From contig NZ_CP060394.1 in assembly GCF_014274465.1 (NCBI RefSeq), positions 1,984,001 to 2,048,000 on the forward strand: a DNA stretch of 64,000 bases, given 5' to 3'. The DNA comes from Alloacidobacterium dinghuense. Its GTDB lineage: Bacteria; Acidobacteriota; Terriglobia; Terriglobales; Acidobacteriaceae. The position numbers were made by a program, and so were the translations under genes. Below, piece after piece: positions 55,550-64,000 of the stretch; the stretch's first letter is position 1, and the number at the start of each line of letters is the position of its first letter. The notes below the pieces were generated by a model, which was given only the letters and a program-made list of their open reading frames with translations, was not told the origin of the DNA and ran no database searches.

Positions 55550-58000
55550 TTACTCCGATCGCAGCGTCTCTGCTGGTTGAATACGGCTGATGCGCAATGT
55601 CGGCAAGAAACTGGCTATGAGCGCGATCGATGCGAGGATCAGCAGGACGGCTCCGAAGGTGATCGGATCGTATGTTTTCACCCCATAGATTTCGCTAGCC
55701 AAGGCCCGCATGGCGATAAACGACAGAACCACGCCTGTGATGAGGCCTGCGCCTGCGGCGATGAGTCCTGTAGATCCGACGTGAATCATGGCTTCCTCGA
55801 TCGTTGAACCCAGCGCGATACGGATGCCGATTTCGCGCGTCCGCTGCACGACCAGATTCGAAACCAAGGAGTAGATGCCGATGGAGGAGAGCACGAGCGC
55901 GAGCGATCCGAGAACGGTCAGCAGCAAGACTTGCATACGTTGCATCTGGAGCTGCTCATTGAGGATCTGATCCATGGAGTAGAAGCCGGAGAACGGTAGG
56001 TCGGGATCGGCTTCGGCTAGAGCGCGCTGCATGGATTCGGTGAGGCCCACAATGGGGCCTCGGGTGCGGACGATCCATGAGGGTTGAAACCACTGGTGGG
56101 CCATGTTTACCAAGCCTTGTGGAAGCTGCGCCGCCGGGACGTAGAAGACTGGCTCGTGCGATATAGGAGCGTCTTGCCGCATACCGGGTTTTTTTGCGAT
56201 TTCGGACACTACTCCAACGATGGTGTACGTAGTGCCTTCGGAGGCGAAGTGCCGGGCCAGAGGAGCTGAATCCTGATAGAAGATGCGGGCGAAGCTGGTA
56301 TTGACGATAGCGACGGGCTCAGAGCTTGCAGAGTCTGACTCCGTGAAGTAGCGACCGGAAAGCAGCGGGATACGTAACGTTGAGAAATAGTCGGAAGTAA
56401 TGTAGGCGAGGCTGGAACCGTTCTGCTCTCCTGCGCGTTTGCCATCCTTGATGGTGATGCCATCGTTCAAGCCACGCTCGTAGGGCACGCTTAGCCCGAC
56501 TGCAGCATCCTGAACGCCGGGAATCCGGCGCATTGCCGCGATGCTTTTCTGGAGCAGCGACTGGAATCCGGCTGCGTTGCGATAGCGGGCATCGTCGAGC
56601 GACGCCTTTGCGGTCATAACGTTGGTCGAATCGAAGCCAGGGGGCTGTGATTCCAGATGCACGAGCGTGCGGATCAGCAATCCCGCAGCCGCGAGAAGGA
56701 TGACGGTGAGCGCAACTTCCGCACCGATGAGCCACTGACGAGTGCGGCCTGCGCCACCAACTACTGCATGGCTGCCTGCGGCGATTGAGGAGCGCAGGTC
56801 GACGCGGCGTGTTTGCAACGCCGGCAAAGCGCCGAAGAGCAGGCTGGTCACGAGCGATGTGACGAAGGTGAAGGCAAGGACGCGGGCATCAAGATGGAAG
56901 CCGCCGACGGGAAACATCGATTCCGGCAGGAAGCCGCGGAGTCCGCTCAGGATGAGGAGCGCGAGAAATAATCCGGCTGCTGCTCCGACGAGCGCGAGTA
57001 GCAGGTTTTCCGTCCAGAGTTGGCGCAGGACATCAAAGCGCGTGGCTCCGAGTGCGAGGCGCGTGGCCACTTCCGGAGTCCGGCGTGAGATGCGAACGAG
57101 GGCCAGTCCGGCGAGGTTGGCACAGGCGATGAGCAGGATGAAGCTGACGGCGAGCATCAGAGCTGAGACTTCGTCATGCATTTCGCCCGCAAGCTCAAGC
57201 TGCATGGGACGAGCGTAGATCCAGGCATGGCCGTGGTACTTGCTTTCGATCTCTGCGAATTCAGGAAACCGGATGTGGTTGAACTGGGCGTTCACCTGCT
57301 GCCAGGTGGCTCCGGGATTGAGGCGCACGAAGATGCCGCAGTTGTCGCCGCCGCATTCTCCGGTTGGAGCTGGGCGGAGCGGCGTGAAGAGGTCCGCGTT
57401 GGTGGGGGTGACCGCATTTTGCGGAAGGACACCGACGACCGTGTACGGCTCGCCTTTGAGCTCGACGGATTTGCCGATCAGCTTTGGATCAGAGTGGAAG
57501 GTGGACTGCCATAGCTTATAGCTGAGGACAACCACCGGTGGTCCGTGCGGGACATCTTCCTGTTCAGTAAAAGTGCGCCCCAGGAACAACGGAATGCCTA
57601 GAACATCGAAGTAGCGGGCGGAGACGCGGGTGCCGTGTACATACAGGACAGCTCCGCCTGCATCGGCGGGGGCTTTGAGGTTGACTCCGCTCGTGCCGCC
57701 ATAGGAGGCGAAGGTGACGCCGCTGACGTTGTCTCTGAGGATTTGCCAGCTTCCTCCGGTGAAGCTGTCATCGTCATCGCTGATTGCTTTGCCGTTGTTT
57801 ATTCCCTCTTGATGAACGACAAGAGCCGCAATGCGCTCCGGCTCGGGGTATGGCAGGCGGCGCAGCATGAAGCCATCGACCATGCTAAAGACTGCGGTAT
57901 TGACGCCGATGCCGAGGGCAAGCGTCAAGATAACCGCTAGGGCGTAGCCGGGATTCTTATCAAGCTGGCGGATGGCGAAGCGGAGATCGTTCAGGAACAT
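55550..58000 (-). CDS. ADOP-type ABC permease (MacB/FtsX family), first of a pair
   Basis: This 816-residue permease has the same layout as its neighbour: RFAIRQLDKNPGYALAVIL, LGIGVNTAVFSMVDGFMLR, a central FtsX half (LMLAVSFILLIACANLAGLALVR), and a C-terminal half with RTREIGIRIALGSTIEEAM ending QPAETLRSE. Sequence between the halves differs clearly from the second ADOP, so this is an old pair, not a fresh duplication. The 5-base gap shows an operon. No ATPase gene is nearby. The 150 bases upstream hold an inverted repeat. Confidence 0.92.
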   Translation of the reverse strand: MFLNDLRFAIRQLDKNPGYALAVILTLALGIGVNTAVFSMVDGFMLRRLPYPEPERIAALVVHQEGINNGKAISDDDDSFTGGSWQILRDNVSGVTFASYGGTSGVNLKAPADAGGAVLYVHGTRVSARYFDVLGIPLFLGRTFTEQEDVPHGPPVVVLSYKLWQSTFHSDPKLIGKSVELKGEPYTVVGVLPQNAVTPTNADLFTPLRPAPTGECGGDNCGIFVRLNPGATWQQVNAQFNHIRFPEFAEIESKYHGHAWIYARPMQLELAGEMHDEVSALMLAVSFILLIACANLAGLALVRISRRTPEVATRLALGATRFDVLRQLWTENLLLALVGAAAGLFLALLILSGLRGFLPESMFPVGGFHLDARVLAFTFVTSLVTSLLFGALPALQTRRVDLRSSIAAGSHAVVGGAGRTRQWLIGAEVALTVILLAAAGLLIRTLVHLESQPPGFDSTNVMTAKASLDDARYRNAAGFQSLLQKSIAAMRRIPGVQDAAVGLSVPYERGLNDGITIKDGKRAGEQNGSSLAYITSDYFSTLRIPLLSGRYFTESDSASSEPVAIVNTSFARIFYQDSAPLARHFASEGTTYTIVGVVSEIAKKPGMRQDAPISHEPVFYVPAAQLPQGLVNMAHQWFQPSWIVRTRGPIVGLTESMQRALAEADPDLPFSGFYSMDQILNEQLQMQRMQVLLLTVLGSLALVLSSIGIYSLVSNLVVQRTREIGIRIALGSTIEEAMIHVGSTGLIAAGAGLITGVVLSFIAMRALASEIYGVKTYDPITFGAVLLILASIALIASFLPTLRISRIQPAETLRSE

Positions 58001-58103
58001 GCTGGCACACTCCCGACTGAAGTAGTAGCAGTTAGGATGCCAAATGATTTCTTGTTAAATCTTTAATAAGCAGGGGTTTACTTCGGATTGGACCGGGATT
58101 TTG

Positions 58104-58141
58104 CTGTCCGGAATTGAATTGCGGTGTACGGAAATGGACAG
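58104..58141. promoter_or_regulatory. CTGTCC/GGACAG inverted repeat upstream of the ADOP pair
   Basis: CTGTCC (58104-58109) and GGACAG (58136-58141) are exact complements 26 bases apart, about 100 bases before the first ADOP gene. Widely spaced 6-base arms may bind a regulator dimer or be chance. Evidence is weak. Confidence 0.3.
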
Positions 58142-58155
58142 GCTACGGCGAGTCT

Positions 58156-58641
58156 CTATGAACAGATCTCCAGACCGTATCCGGGCGCCAGCGCAAGCAG
58201 CCGATTGAGGATGGATGGGTCTTCATCACGAGGACGCTGCTGGAGTGATCCCGGCTGTCCCAGCTCCGCCCACATGCGTTCAAAGCCGCCCGGGGAAAGG
58301 ATAACCAGTATCTTTCCGGGAATGGCTCCGACGTTCTTATAGGCGTGCGGCGTTCCCTTCGGAATGCGGATAAAGTCACCATCTGCTACGTCAAAAGCGC
58401 GGCTGCCAAGAATCACGGAGAATGCGCCTTCTACAACGTAAAAGCATTCGTCCTCTTTATGGTGAATATGTGGCGGGGGGCCGTTGCCGGGAAACGACTC
58501 GATCTCAGTGACCGAATAAGCGCCGCCGGTATGTTCGGCCGTGGTCTTAATCGCGTAGAAATCGCCCATGAGCCAGAAGCTCTGCCCCTGCCCGGTCTCG
58601 AGGACAGTGCTGTCCGTATTGTCCAGTACGTTTTCGCTCAT
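58156..58641 (-). CDS. cupin-domain protein
   Basis: The 161-residue single-domain cupin has motif 1, PPPHIHHKEDECFYVVEG (metal-binding H, H, E), and motif 2, GDFIRIPKGTPHAYKNVG. The fold is a beta-barrel that binds a metal and acts as dioxygenase, isomerase or sensor; the specific role is unknown. The C-terminal stretch EDPSILNRLLALAPGYGLEI is shared by many quercetinase-like stand-alone cupins. The ribosome site is poor. Confidence 0.85.
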   Translation of the reverse strand: MSENVLDNTDSTVLETGQGQSFWLMGDFYAIKTTAEHTGGAYSVTEIESFPGNGPPPHIHHKEDECFYVVEGAFSVILGSRAFDVADGDFIRIPKGTPHAYKNVGAIPGKILVILSPGGFERMWAELGQPGSLQQRPRDEDPSILNRLLALAPGYGLEICS

Positions 58642-58693
58642 TAGTTTTGACGGTGGGGATGGTGAACCACATTGTAGCTCGATTTCGATCGAT

Positions 58694-58996
58694 TTAACTA
58701 TGAATTTCCTGGGTGAGCAGGTGGTCGGCAATCTCCAGCCATTCGGCTTCCATTTCTGTTTTGGAGGCGGGCTTACCTGCCTGACCATACCAATAGCGCG
58801 CGTTCCCGGAATCTCCTTCCTTGCGATGCAAATAAGCATGCACCCAGGCGGCGTCCGGTGTTTCAATCTGTTGAGCAATTTCGTGGGCTCGGCTCCAGTC
58901 GCCCTTCGCGTCCCACCACAGCGCCTGCAGCAACCGGGACAGATTCGCCGACGGCTCTTCATCTCGTAGAGAATGGCGAAATTCCTGCGATGTCAT
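58694..58996 (-). CDS. conserved small protein of unknown function
   Basis: This 100-residue, mainly helical protein contains LLQALWWDAKGDWSRAHEIA and AWVHAYLHRKEGDSGNARYWYG. The layout of paired helices with WWxAKGDW and NARYWY resembles a TPR-like hairpin found in small proteins of many bacteria. The ATG at 58996 follows AGAAAG; an upstream in-frame start at 59044 is less likely. Its function is not known to me. Confidence 0.7.
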   Translation of the reverse strand: MTSQEFRHSLRDEEPSANLSRLLQALWWDAKGDWSRAHEIAQQIETPDAAWVHAYLHRKEGDSGNARYWYGQAGKPASKTEMEAEWLEIADHLLTQEIHS

Positions 58997-59108
58997 GATC
59001 TTTCTTCTCGTTAGAAATGAGCCTTCAGTGTAATTCCTTGGCAAGAAATAGAGGATTCGAACCTAACTAGGATTAAATAGGTCGTAGATTGCGATATGAT
59101 GAATAGGC

Positions 59109-59125
59109 AGGTTGAATTTCAACCT
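59109..59125. promoter_or_regulatory. dyad operator upstream of feoA (DtxR/IdeR-like form)
   Basis: AGGTTGA (59109-59115) and TCAACCT (59119-59125) form a perfect 7-bp dyad with spacer ATT, centred about 47 bases before the feoA ATG. A possible -10 element TATGAT is at 59095-59100, so the site lies just after it. AGGTT...AACCT arms recall DtxR/IdeR iron-box half-sites; a Fur box is not apparent. Confidence 0.6.
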
Positions 59126-59163
59126 CTTTCGGGCGCTGTTCGCTGTGGAAGGGTGCAAGTTTG

Positions 59164-59403
59164 ATGGCATTGAGTGAACTAAAGATTGGGCGGTCGGCGG
59201 TCGTGGAAGGTTTGCTGCTACCGGACGAGATCCAGCACCATCTGATGCACATGGGGTTTATGCCTGAAGCTCTGGTTCGTGCTGTACGGCGGGCTCCCAC
59301 AGGCGACCCGACGGTCTATGCGGTCGATGGCATGGAAGTGGCCCTGCGGCGGGAGACAGCTCGGTGGATTTCTGTGCGGGAATTTGAAGAAGGGTCACGA
59401 TGA
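59164..59403 (+). CDS. feoA: FeoA, ferrous iron transport accessory protein
   Basis: The 79-residue SH3-like domain protein has LKIGRSAVVEG, HHLMHMGFMPEALVRAVRRAP and VYAVDGMEVALRRETARWI, the usual FeoA order. FeoA is a cytoplasmic partner of the FeoB transporter. It overlaps feoB by 4 bases (ATGA). ATG at 59164 is one codon after a TTG that could also start it. Confidence 0.92.
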   Translation: MALSELKIGRSAVVEGLLLPDEIQHHLMHMGFMPEALVRAVRRAPTGDPTVYAVDGMEVALRRETARWISVREFEEGSR

Positions 59404-61286
59404 GCGACTGCTGCACGACGGCGACGATTGAGATTGCACCAACTCCGCGGGTTGCGGGAAAGATCCAGACGGTTGCACTGGTGGGCCCGCCAAACTCAGG
59501 CAAATCGACTCTCTTCAATCGCCTTACGGGTCTGCGGCAAAAGGTCGCGAACTATCCCGGCGTTACGGTCGAACAGCATTACGGCAAACTGAATGGAATT
59601 GACCGTCCTGATCTGACCCTCATCGATCTGCCGGGAATTTACAGCCTCAATACGCACTCTGAAGATGCCCGCGTGGCCGTGGATGTGCTGCATGGCCGGA
59701 TGCCGGGAGCACCCGCGCCCGACGCGGTTTTGCTCGTTCTCGATTCCCTGCACCTGCAACGCCAGTTAATGCTTGCCGCTCCAATTCTCGCGCTGGGTTT
59801 GCCAACGCTCGTTCTGCTCAACATGAGCGACCTGATGGAGACGCGCGGCGGCGAGGTGGATACTCTGGCGCTGGCGCGGGAACTGGGCGTTCCAGTGGCA
59901 AAGATCAGCGCGACACGGGGTACTGGGCTCGACGCAATTAAGCACTTTTTGCACAAGAGGAGCGAACCGGTTGCGGTAATGCCTCGTCTGGAGCTTCCGG
60001 TTGTAGGCAATCCGCGTTCGTATCGGCAGTGGGCCACAGGCATCAGCACGCGGACGAAATACAAGGCGCCAATCTCATCGGAATGGACGCGCAAGCTCGA
60101 TTCGTTCCTGCTGGGCCGCCTAACCGGACCGCTGCTTTTTCTTGTCGTCGTTTTCGGCGTCTTTCAGATTGTATTTTCCGTTGGCCTGCCAATCAGCAAT
60201 GCATTCCAGACATTTCTGAATGACGCAGGAACAAAAGCCGGTCTCTTGCTCGGCCATGGATGGCTGGAATCACTTCTGATCGACGGCATCTGGAAGGGCG
60301 TTTCTGCGGTGCTGATCTTCCTGCCGCAAATCCTCCTCCTGTTTTTGTTCGTCGGCATTCTTGAAGACTCGGGCTATCTGGCCCGCGCTGCGCTGATTGC
60401 CGATCGCGTGATGCGCGCCATCGGGCTGAATGGCAAGGCATTTATCCCGTTGCTTTCAGCGTATGCCTGCGCGGTTCCGGCCATCATGGCTACGCGGACG
60501 ATCGAGAACAAGCGCGATCGTTTTGCCACGATCCTTGTTACTCCATTTATGACCTGCTCGGCGCGCCTGCCGATCTACATGTTGATGATCGCGGCGTTTA
60601 TTCCGAACAAGCACCTGCTCGGCGATTTCTTTGGGTTGCAGGCCGCTGTTATGTTGAGCCTCTACGTGCTTGGATTCCTGGCGGCTCTTGCCACCGCGCG
60701 GCTCCTGAAGTCGTCAATTCTGAAAGCATCGTCGGCTCCCTTTATTCTCGAACTGCCGCAGTATCGCGTTCCCACGGTGCGTTCGCTGGGACTGCGCCTG
60801 ATTGATCGCGGCAAAGTTTTCGTGAAACAGGCAGGAACCGTCATTCTTTGCGTGACGATGGTGCTGTGGGCCTTGAGCCATATTCCCTTCCACGCCGATT
60901 TGCCGCAGAGCATCATTGGCCACGTTGGCCAGTGGATTGAGCCGGTGATCAAACCGCTTGGTTTCAACTGGAAGATTGGCATCGGCCTGCTCAGCTCCGT
61001 AGTAGCGCGCGAAGTGATCGTCGGTACGCTGGGCACGCTCTATGGAGCCGATCCGGCGACGCAATCACTCAGCCTGCAGGCGGCCCTGCGTCATGATTTG
61101 ACGCTGGGCGGCGCAATGGCCCTCGTCGTCTTTTTCGCGTTTGCCATGCAATGCACCTCGACGCTGGCAATCGTGAAACGCGAGACGAACAGCTGGCGGT
61201 GGCCCGCGTTACAGTTTGCTTACATGAGCGTGCTGGCATACGTTGGGGCGCTGGCGACGAACGTATTGATTTCACACTTTTTCTAG
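59400..61286 (+). CDS. feoB: FeoB ferrous iron transporter
   Basis: The 628-residue protein has an N-terminal G domain with G1 GPPNSGKST, G3 DLPG and G4 NMSD, then the helical GDI-like spacer (about 185-235), and a membrane domain with two Gate motifs, including IPLLSAYACAVPAIMATRTI, which carries the conserved cysteine. It imports Fe2+ under GTP control. The start MSDCCTT has a CC pair also seen in other FeoB proteins. It is somewhat shorter than the E. coli form and lacks FeoC. The dyad upstream of feoA suggests iron-dependent repression. Confidence 0.95.
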   Translation: MSDCCTTATIEIAPTPRVAGKIQTVALVGPPNSGKSTLFNRLTGLRQKVANYPGVTVEQHYGKLNGIDRPDLTLIDLPGIYSLNTHSEDARVAVDVLHGRMPGAPAPDAVLLVLDSLHLQRQLMLAAPILALGLPTLVLLNMSDLMETRGGEVDTLALARELGVPVAKISATRGTGLDAIKHFLHKRSEPVAVMPRLELPVVGNPRSYRQWATGISTRTKYKAPISSEWTRKLDSFLLGRLTGPLLFLVVVFGVFQIVFSVGLPISNAFQTFLNDAGTKAGLLLGHGWLESLLIDGIWKGVSAVLIFLPQILLLFLFVGILEDSGYLARAALIADRVMRAIGLNGKAFIPLLSAYACAVPAIMATRTIENKRDRFATILVTPFMTCSARLPIYMLMIAAFIPNKHLLGDFFGLQAAVMLSLYVLGFLAALATARLLKSSILKASSAPFILELPQYRVPTVRSLGLRLIDRGKVFVKQAGTVILCVTMVLWALSHIPFHADLPQSIIGHVGQWIEPVIKPLGFNWKIGIGLLSSVVAREVIVGTLGTLYGADPATQSLSLQAALRHDLTLGGAMALVVFFAFAMQCTSTLAIVKRETNSWRWPALQFAYMSVLAYVGALATNVLISHFF

Positions 61287-61453
61287 TAAACTGACTAAGA
61301 CAGCGGTGATATCGGGCTCGATGTCGGCTCGCATCCTGATGTAACCCGCGCCTTAACTTTCGAAAGATATTTTCAGTTACAGAGGACGCAGAGGTCACAA
61401 AGAGGATCTCCCGCGAGGATTGCGTTCCCTGTCTCATGGCAACAGGACAGCAC

Positions 61454-63061
61454 ATGATTTCAGTCAATAATGTAAGCATGCGGTACGGCTCGAAGATTCT
61501 GTTTGAAGACGTGACCACCACCTTCACACCGGGCCGTCGCTATGGTCTGACCGGGCCGAATGGCGCGGGCAAATCGACCTTCATGAAAATACTGACAGGC
61601 GAACTCGATGCCCAGAAAGGTTCGGTCGTTCGTCCGAAAAAGCTAGGCGTTCTGCGTCAGGATCAGTATGCCTTTGACGTCTATCGCGTGATCGACACCG
61701 TGATCATGGGCAACAAGTCGCTGTGGGCGGCGATGGAAGAGCGCGATGCCATCTATTCAAAGGCAGAGTTGAGTGATGAAGACGGCATGCGCCTTGGCGA
61801 GCTTGAAGGCATCGTCGGCGAAGAAGATGGATACACGGCGGAAAGCGATGCCGCGATTCTGCTGCAGGGTCTCGATATTCCCGATGAATTGCACGAGCGC
61901 AAGATGAGTGAACTGCAGGGCGGCCAGAAGGTGCGCGTATTGCTGGCGCAAGCACTGTTTGGCAATCCGCAGGCGCTGCTGCTGGACGAGCCTACGAACT
62001 ACCTCGATCTTGACTCGATCCACTGGCTGCAGGATTTTCTCTCCCGCTTTGAAGGCACGCTGATCACGATTTCGCACGACCGGCATTTTCTGAACAGCGT
62101 TTCCACGCACACGGCGGACATCGACTACCAAACGATCATCACTTACACCGGTGGCTACGACGATATGGTGGTGGCGAAGACGCAGGTGCGTTCGCGCCTT
62201 GAGGCGCAGAATGAGCAGCGCGAGAAGAAGATCGCGCAGTTGAATGAATTTATCGCGCGATTCTCTGCAGGTACGCGTTCGAGCCAGGTGACGAGCCGTA
62301 AAAAAGAAGTCGAGCGGCTGCAGACGAATGAACTGGCGCGGTCAAATATTCAACGTCCGTACATTCGCTTCGATCAATTGCGGCCGTCGGGCAAGCACAC
62401 GCTGGAGTTCGAGGGTATTCGCAAAACCTACGGCGATCAGGTTGTGATCGACGGCTTTGCCGGTTCGATTATGCGTGGCGAAAAGATCTGCCTGATCGGA
62501 CGCAACGGTCAGGGTAAGACCACGATGCTCAAGTCCTTACTGGCGAGCGATCCTGATCTTGCGGAGCAGGATTTTGATCTCGACGCGGGCAATGTGAAGT
62601 GGGGACATGAAGCCCAGATCGGCTATTTCCCCCAGGACCACGCAGGCGTGATCGAGCATGGCAAGACGGTGAACGAGTGGCTGCACCAGTTCGATCAGAA
62701 GGCAACGACCGAAGACATTCGCGGCATTCTGGGACAGATGCTCTTCCGCGGCGAAGAAGGATTGAAGCCGACAGAAGCGCTCTCGGGCGGTGAAGCGGCA
62801 CGCTTGCTCTTCTGCAAGCTGATGCTGCAGAAGCCGAATATTCTTATCTTCGACGAGCCGACGAACCACCTCGATCTTGAATCGATCAATGCATTGAATA
62901 TTGCGCTGCAGCGTTACGAAGGCACCGTGCTCCTCGTCACGCACGATCAGGATTTGATCGAAGAAGTTGGAACGCGGATCTGGCATTTTGAAAATGGAAC
63001 GATTGACGACTTCAAGGGTCCGTACGAGGAATACGTTGCGGCGACGGCTGCGGCGAAGTAA
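61454..63061 (+). CDS. ABC-F family ATPase (YbiT-like translation factor)
   Basis: The protein has about 535 residues and two ABC domains. The first has Walker A GPNGAGKST, signature MSELQGGQKVR and LLLDEPTNYLDLDS. The second has GRNGQGKTT, ALSGGEAARLLF and LIFDEPTNHLDLES. The linker (about 245-310) is charged and helical, and there are no membrane segments. ABC-F proteins bind the ribosomal E site and release stalled ribosomes. Overall order resembles YbiT. AGGA precedes the ATG at 61454; ATG at 61436 would add six residues. A second ABC-F gene follows. Confidence 0.9.
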   Translation: MISVNNVSMRYGSKILFEDVTTTFTPGRRYGLTGPNGAGKSTFMKILTGELDAQKGSVVRPKKLGVLRQDQYAFDVYRVIDTVIMGNKSLWAAMEERDAIYSKAELSDEDGMRLGELEGIVGEEDGYTAESDAAILLQGLDIPDELHERKMSELQGGQKVRVLLAQALFGNPQALLLDEPTNYLDLDSIHWLQDFLSRFEGTLITISHDRHFLNSVSTHTADIDYQTIITYTGGYDDMVVAKTQVRSRLEAQNEQREKKIAQLNEFIARFSAGTRSSQVTSRKKEVERLQTNELARSNIQRPYIRFDQLRPSGKHTLEFEGIRKTYGDQVVIDGFAGSIMRGEKICLIGRNGQGKTTMLKSLLASDPDLAEQDFDLDAGNVKWGHEAQIGYFPQDHAGVIEHGKTVNEWLHQFDQKATTEDIRGILGQMLFRGEEGLKPTEALSGGEAARLLFCKLMLQKPNILIFDEPTNHLDLESINALNIALQRYEGTVLLVTHDQDLIEEVGTRIWHFENGTIDDFKGPYEEYVAATAAAK

Positions 63062-63105
63062 GAACCTGAGGCTAAAGCCCCTTCTTCTTTGTGCTTTCTC
63101 TTATT

Positions 63106-63125
63106 GCGAGGGCTGAAGCCCTCGC
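63106..63125. repeat. short perfect palindrome between ABC-F genes
   Basis: GCGAGGGCT and AGCCCTCGC flank a two-base centre. A smaller GGCT-AA-AGCC palindrome lies at 63070-63079. No T-run follows, so termination is unlikely. Similar GGGCTGAAGCCC-type palindromes are common intergenic repeats. Confidence 0.5.
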
Positions 63126-63162
63126 CTACCTTTGATTCCATCGATTCACCTGTTTGGTTCCT

Positions 63163-64000
63163 GTGCTCATACTGAACGCACAAGCAATCTCGAAGGCTTT
63201 CGGCGCGACATCCCTTTTCCACGATATTTCTTTCACTGTTGATGAAGGCGACCGCATTGGATTGATCGGCCCAAATGGCTCCGGCAAATCGACTCTCCTC
63301 AGGATCCTCGCCGGAGAAATAGAGTCGGACTCTGGCGAAGTAGCAGCGCGCAAACTGACACGGCTTAGTTATGTTTCCCAGGACTCCGAGTTTCCGAGTG
63401 GCGTTACTGTCCGATCTATCATCGAGGCTGCGCTGAAGCGTGCTGGTGTTCCCGAGCCAGAGTGGGAAGCACGGTTGCGGGAAATACTTGGCCGCGCAGG
63501 ATTTTATGATTTCGGAACTGAGGCGGTTACATTTTCAGGAGGCTGGCGGAAGCGGCTGGCGATCGCTGAAGCGCTGGTTCAGAAACCAGATGTACTGCTG
63601 CTTGATGAACCAACAAATCACCTGGATCTTGCCGGGATTGAATGGCTCGAAGGTGTGCTGGCGTCAGCGCCGTTTGCCTGCGTTGTGATCAGCCATGATC
63701 GGTATTTCCTGGAGAACGTTGCCACGCAGATGGCGGAGCTGAATCGCGCGTATCCCGGTGGGCTTCTGCGCGTGAATGGAAACTATAGTCAATTTCTGGA
63801 GACGAAGCAGGAGTTTCTTGCGGCGCAGTCGCGTCGGCAGGAGGCGCTTGAGAATCGCGTTCGTATCGAAAAGGAATGGCTGCGGCGCGGCCCGAAAGCT
63901 CGTACAACGAAGTCGAAAGCGCGCATTGACCGCGCGAACGAATTGATTGGCGAGCTCGCCGATCTCGGCAGCCGTTTGCAGACCCGCTCTGCGGGGATCG
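63163..64000 (+). CDS. ABC-F family ATPase (Uup-like), cut by the window end
   Basis: The first 279 codons are present. ABC domain 1 has Walker A GLIGPNGSGKSTLL, signature TFSGGWRKRLAIAEAL and VLLLDEPTNHLDLAG, followed by NGNYSQFLETKQEFLAAQ and the positively charged linker (LRRGPKARTTKSKARIDRANEL), which is typical of the Uup/EttA group. The second ABC domain lies beyond base 64000. GTG at 63163 is the likely start (VLILNAQAISKAFG), with no clear ribosome site. Confidence 0.88.
   Translation, partial: MLILNAQAISKAFGATSLFHDISFTVDEGDRIGLIGPNGSGKSTLLRILAGEIESDSGEVAARKLTRLSYVSQDSEFPSGVTVRSIIEAALKRAGVPEPEWEARLREILGRAGFYDFGTEAVTFSGGWRKRLAIAEALVQKPDVLLLDEPTNHLDLAGIEWLEGVLASAPFACVVISHDRYFLENVATQMAELNRAYPGGLLRVNGNYSQFLETKQEFLAAQSRRQEALENRVRIEKEWLRRGPKARTTKSKARIDRANELIGELADLGSRLQTRSAGI

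Noticed and set aside
59050-59066. tRNA-like T-arm (GGTTCGAATCC on the minus strand) followed by a CCA
   Set aside because: No cloverleaf could be built: the T-stem pairs for only three bases and no D- or anticodon arm is found upstream.

Overview
This window looks like chromosomal DNA of an Acidobacteriota member, probably Terriglobales/Acidobacteriaceae. Two very long MacB/FtsX-type permeases without an ATPase (ADOP permeases) lie beside a PadR regulator, and many short secreted proteins of unknown function are typical of that group. This placement is an inference from gene content; no 16S or marker gene is present. Genes are intact, closely packed and on both strands. I see no CRISPR array, no complete insertion sequence and no convincing tRNA or rRNA.

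Layout. 1-5.6 kb: operator-like repeats, a PhoU-like protein, a membrane protein coupled to a NarL-type response regulator, a gene-poor eroded stretch, a formylglycine-generating enzyme, and an intergenic block full of hairpins. 5.6-18.8 kb: small hypothetical proteins, a GH27 alpha-galactosidase with a LacI-type operator, trmO followed by a candidate structured RNA, a CAP protein, an FtsB-like protein, cutA, bioY, mqnD, a phosphodiesterase, a lone DppC-type permease, and a symporter/small subunit/amidohydrolase operon. 18.8-31.6 kb: one long minus-strand run joining a tripartite RND pump (adaptor, two tandem RND proteins, TolC) to a flavoprotein disulfide reductase, a protoglobin and a quinone-oxidoreductase-like MDR protein. 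31.8-35.6 kb: a secreted cysteine protein, a two-subunit molybdenum hydroxylase, then remnants of a DUF11 protein and an AraC regulator.

35.6-49.1 kb: nitrogen and arginine metabolism. gltB (minus) diverges from a large plus-strand arginine cluster argR-argC-argB-argD-argF-argG-argH-NAGS, followed by a nickel/cobalt transporter gene. The shared upstream region holds a clear pair of ARG boxes over a TTGACA-17-TATACA promoter, then an intrinsic terminator just before the TTG start of argR. This suggests ArgR autoregulation plus an attenuation step.

49.1-64 kb: an uncharacterised 476-residue protein, a PadR/ADOP/DinB block with a collapsed ADOP pseudogene and a 66-bp duplicated sequence, two intact tandem ADOP permeases, a cupin, a small conserved protein, feoA-feoB behind a dyad operator, and two ABC-F ATPase genes, the second cut by the window end.

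The strongest candidates for something new are the pump-protoglobin operon, the argR leader attenuator, the multi-hairpin RNA after trmO, and the 476-residue orphan protein.
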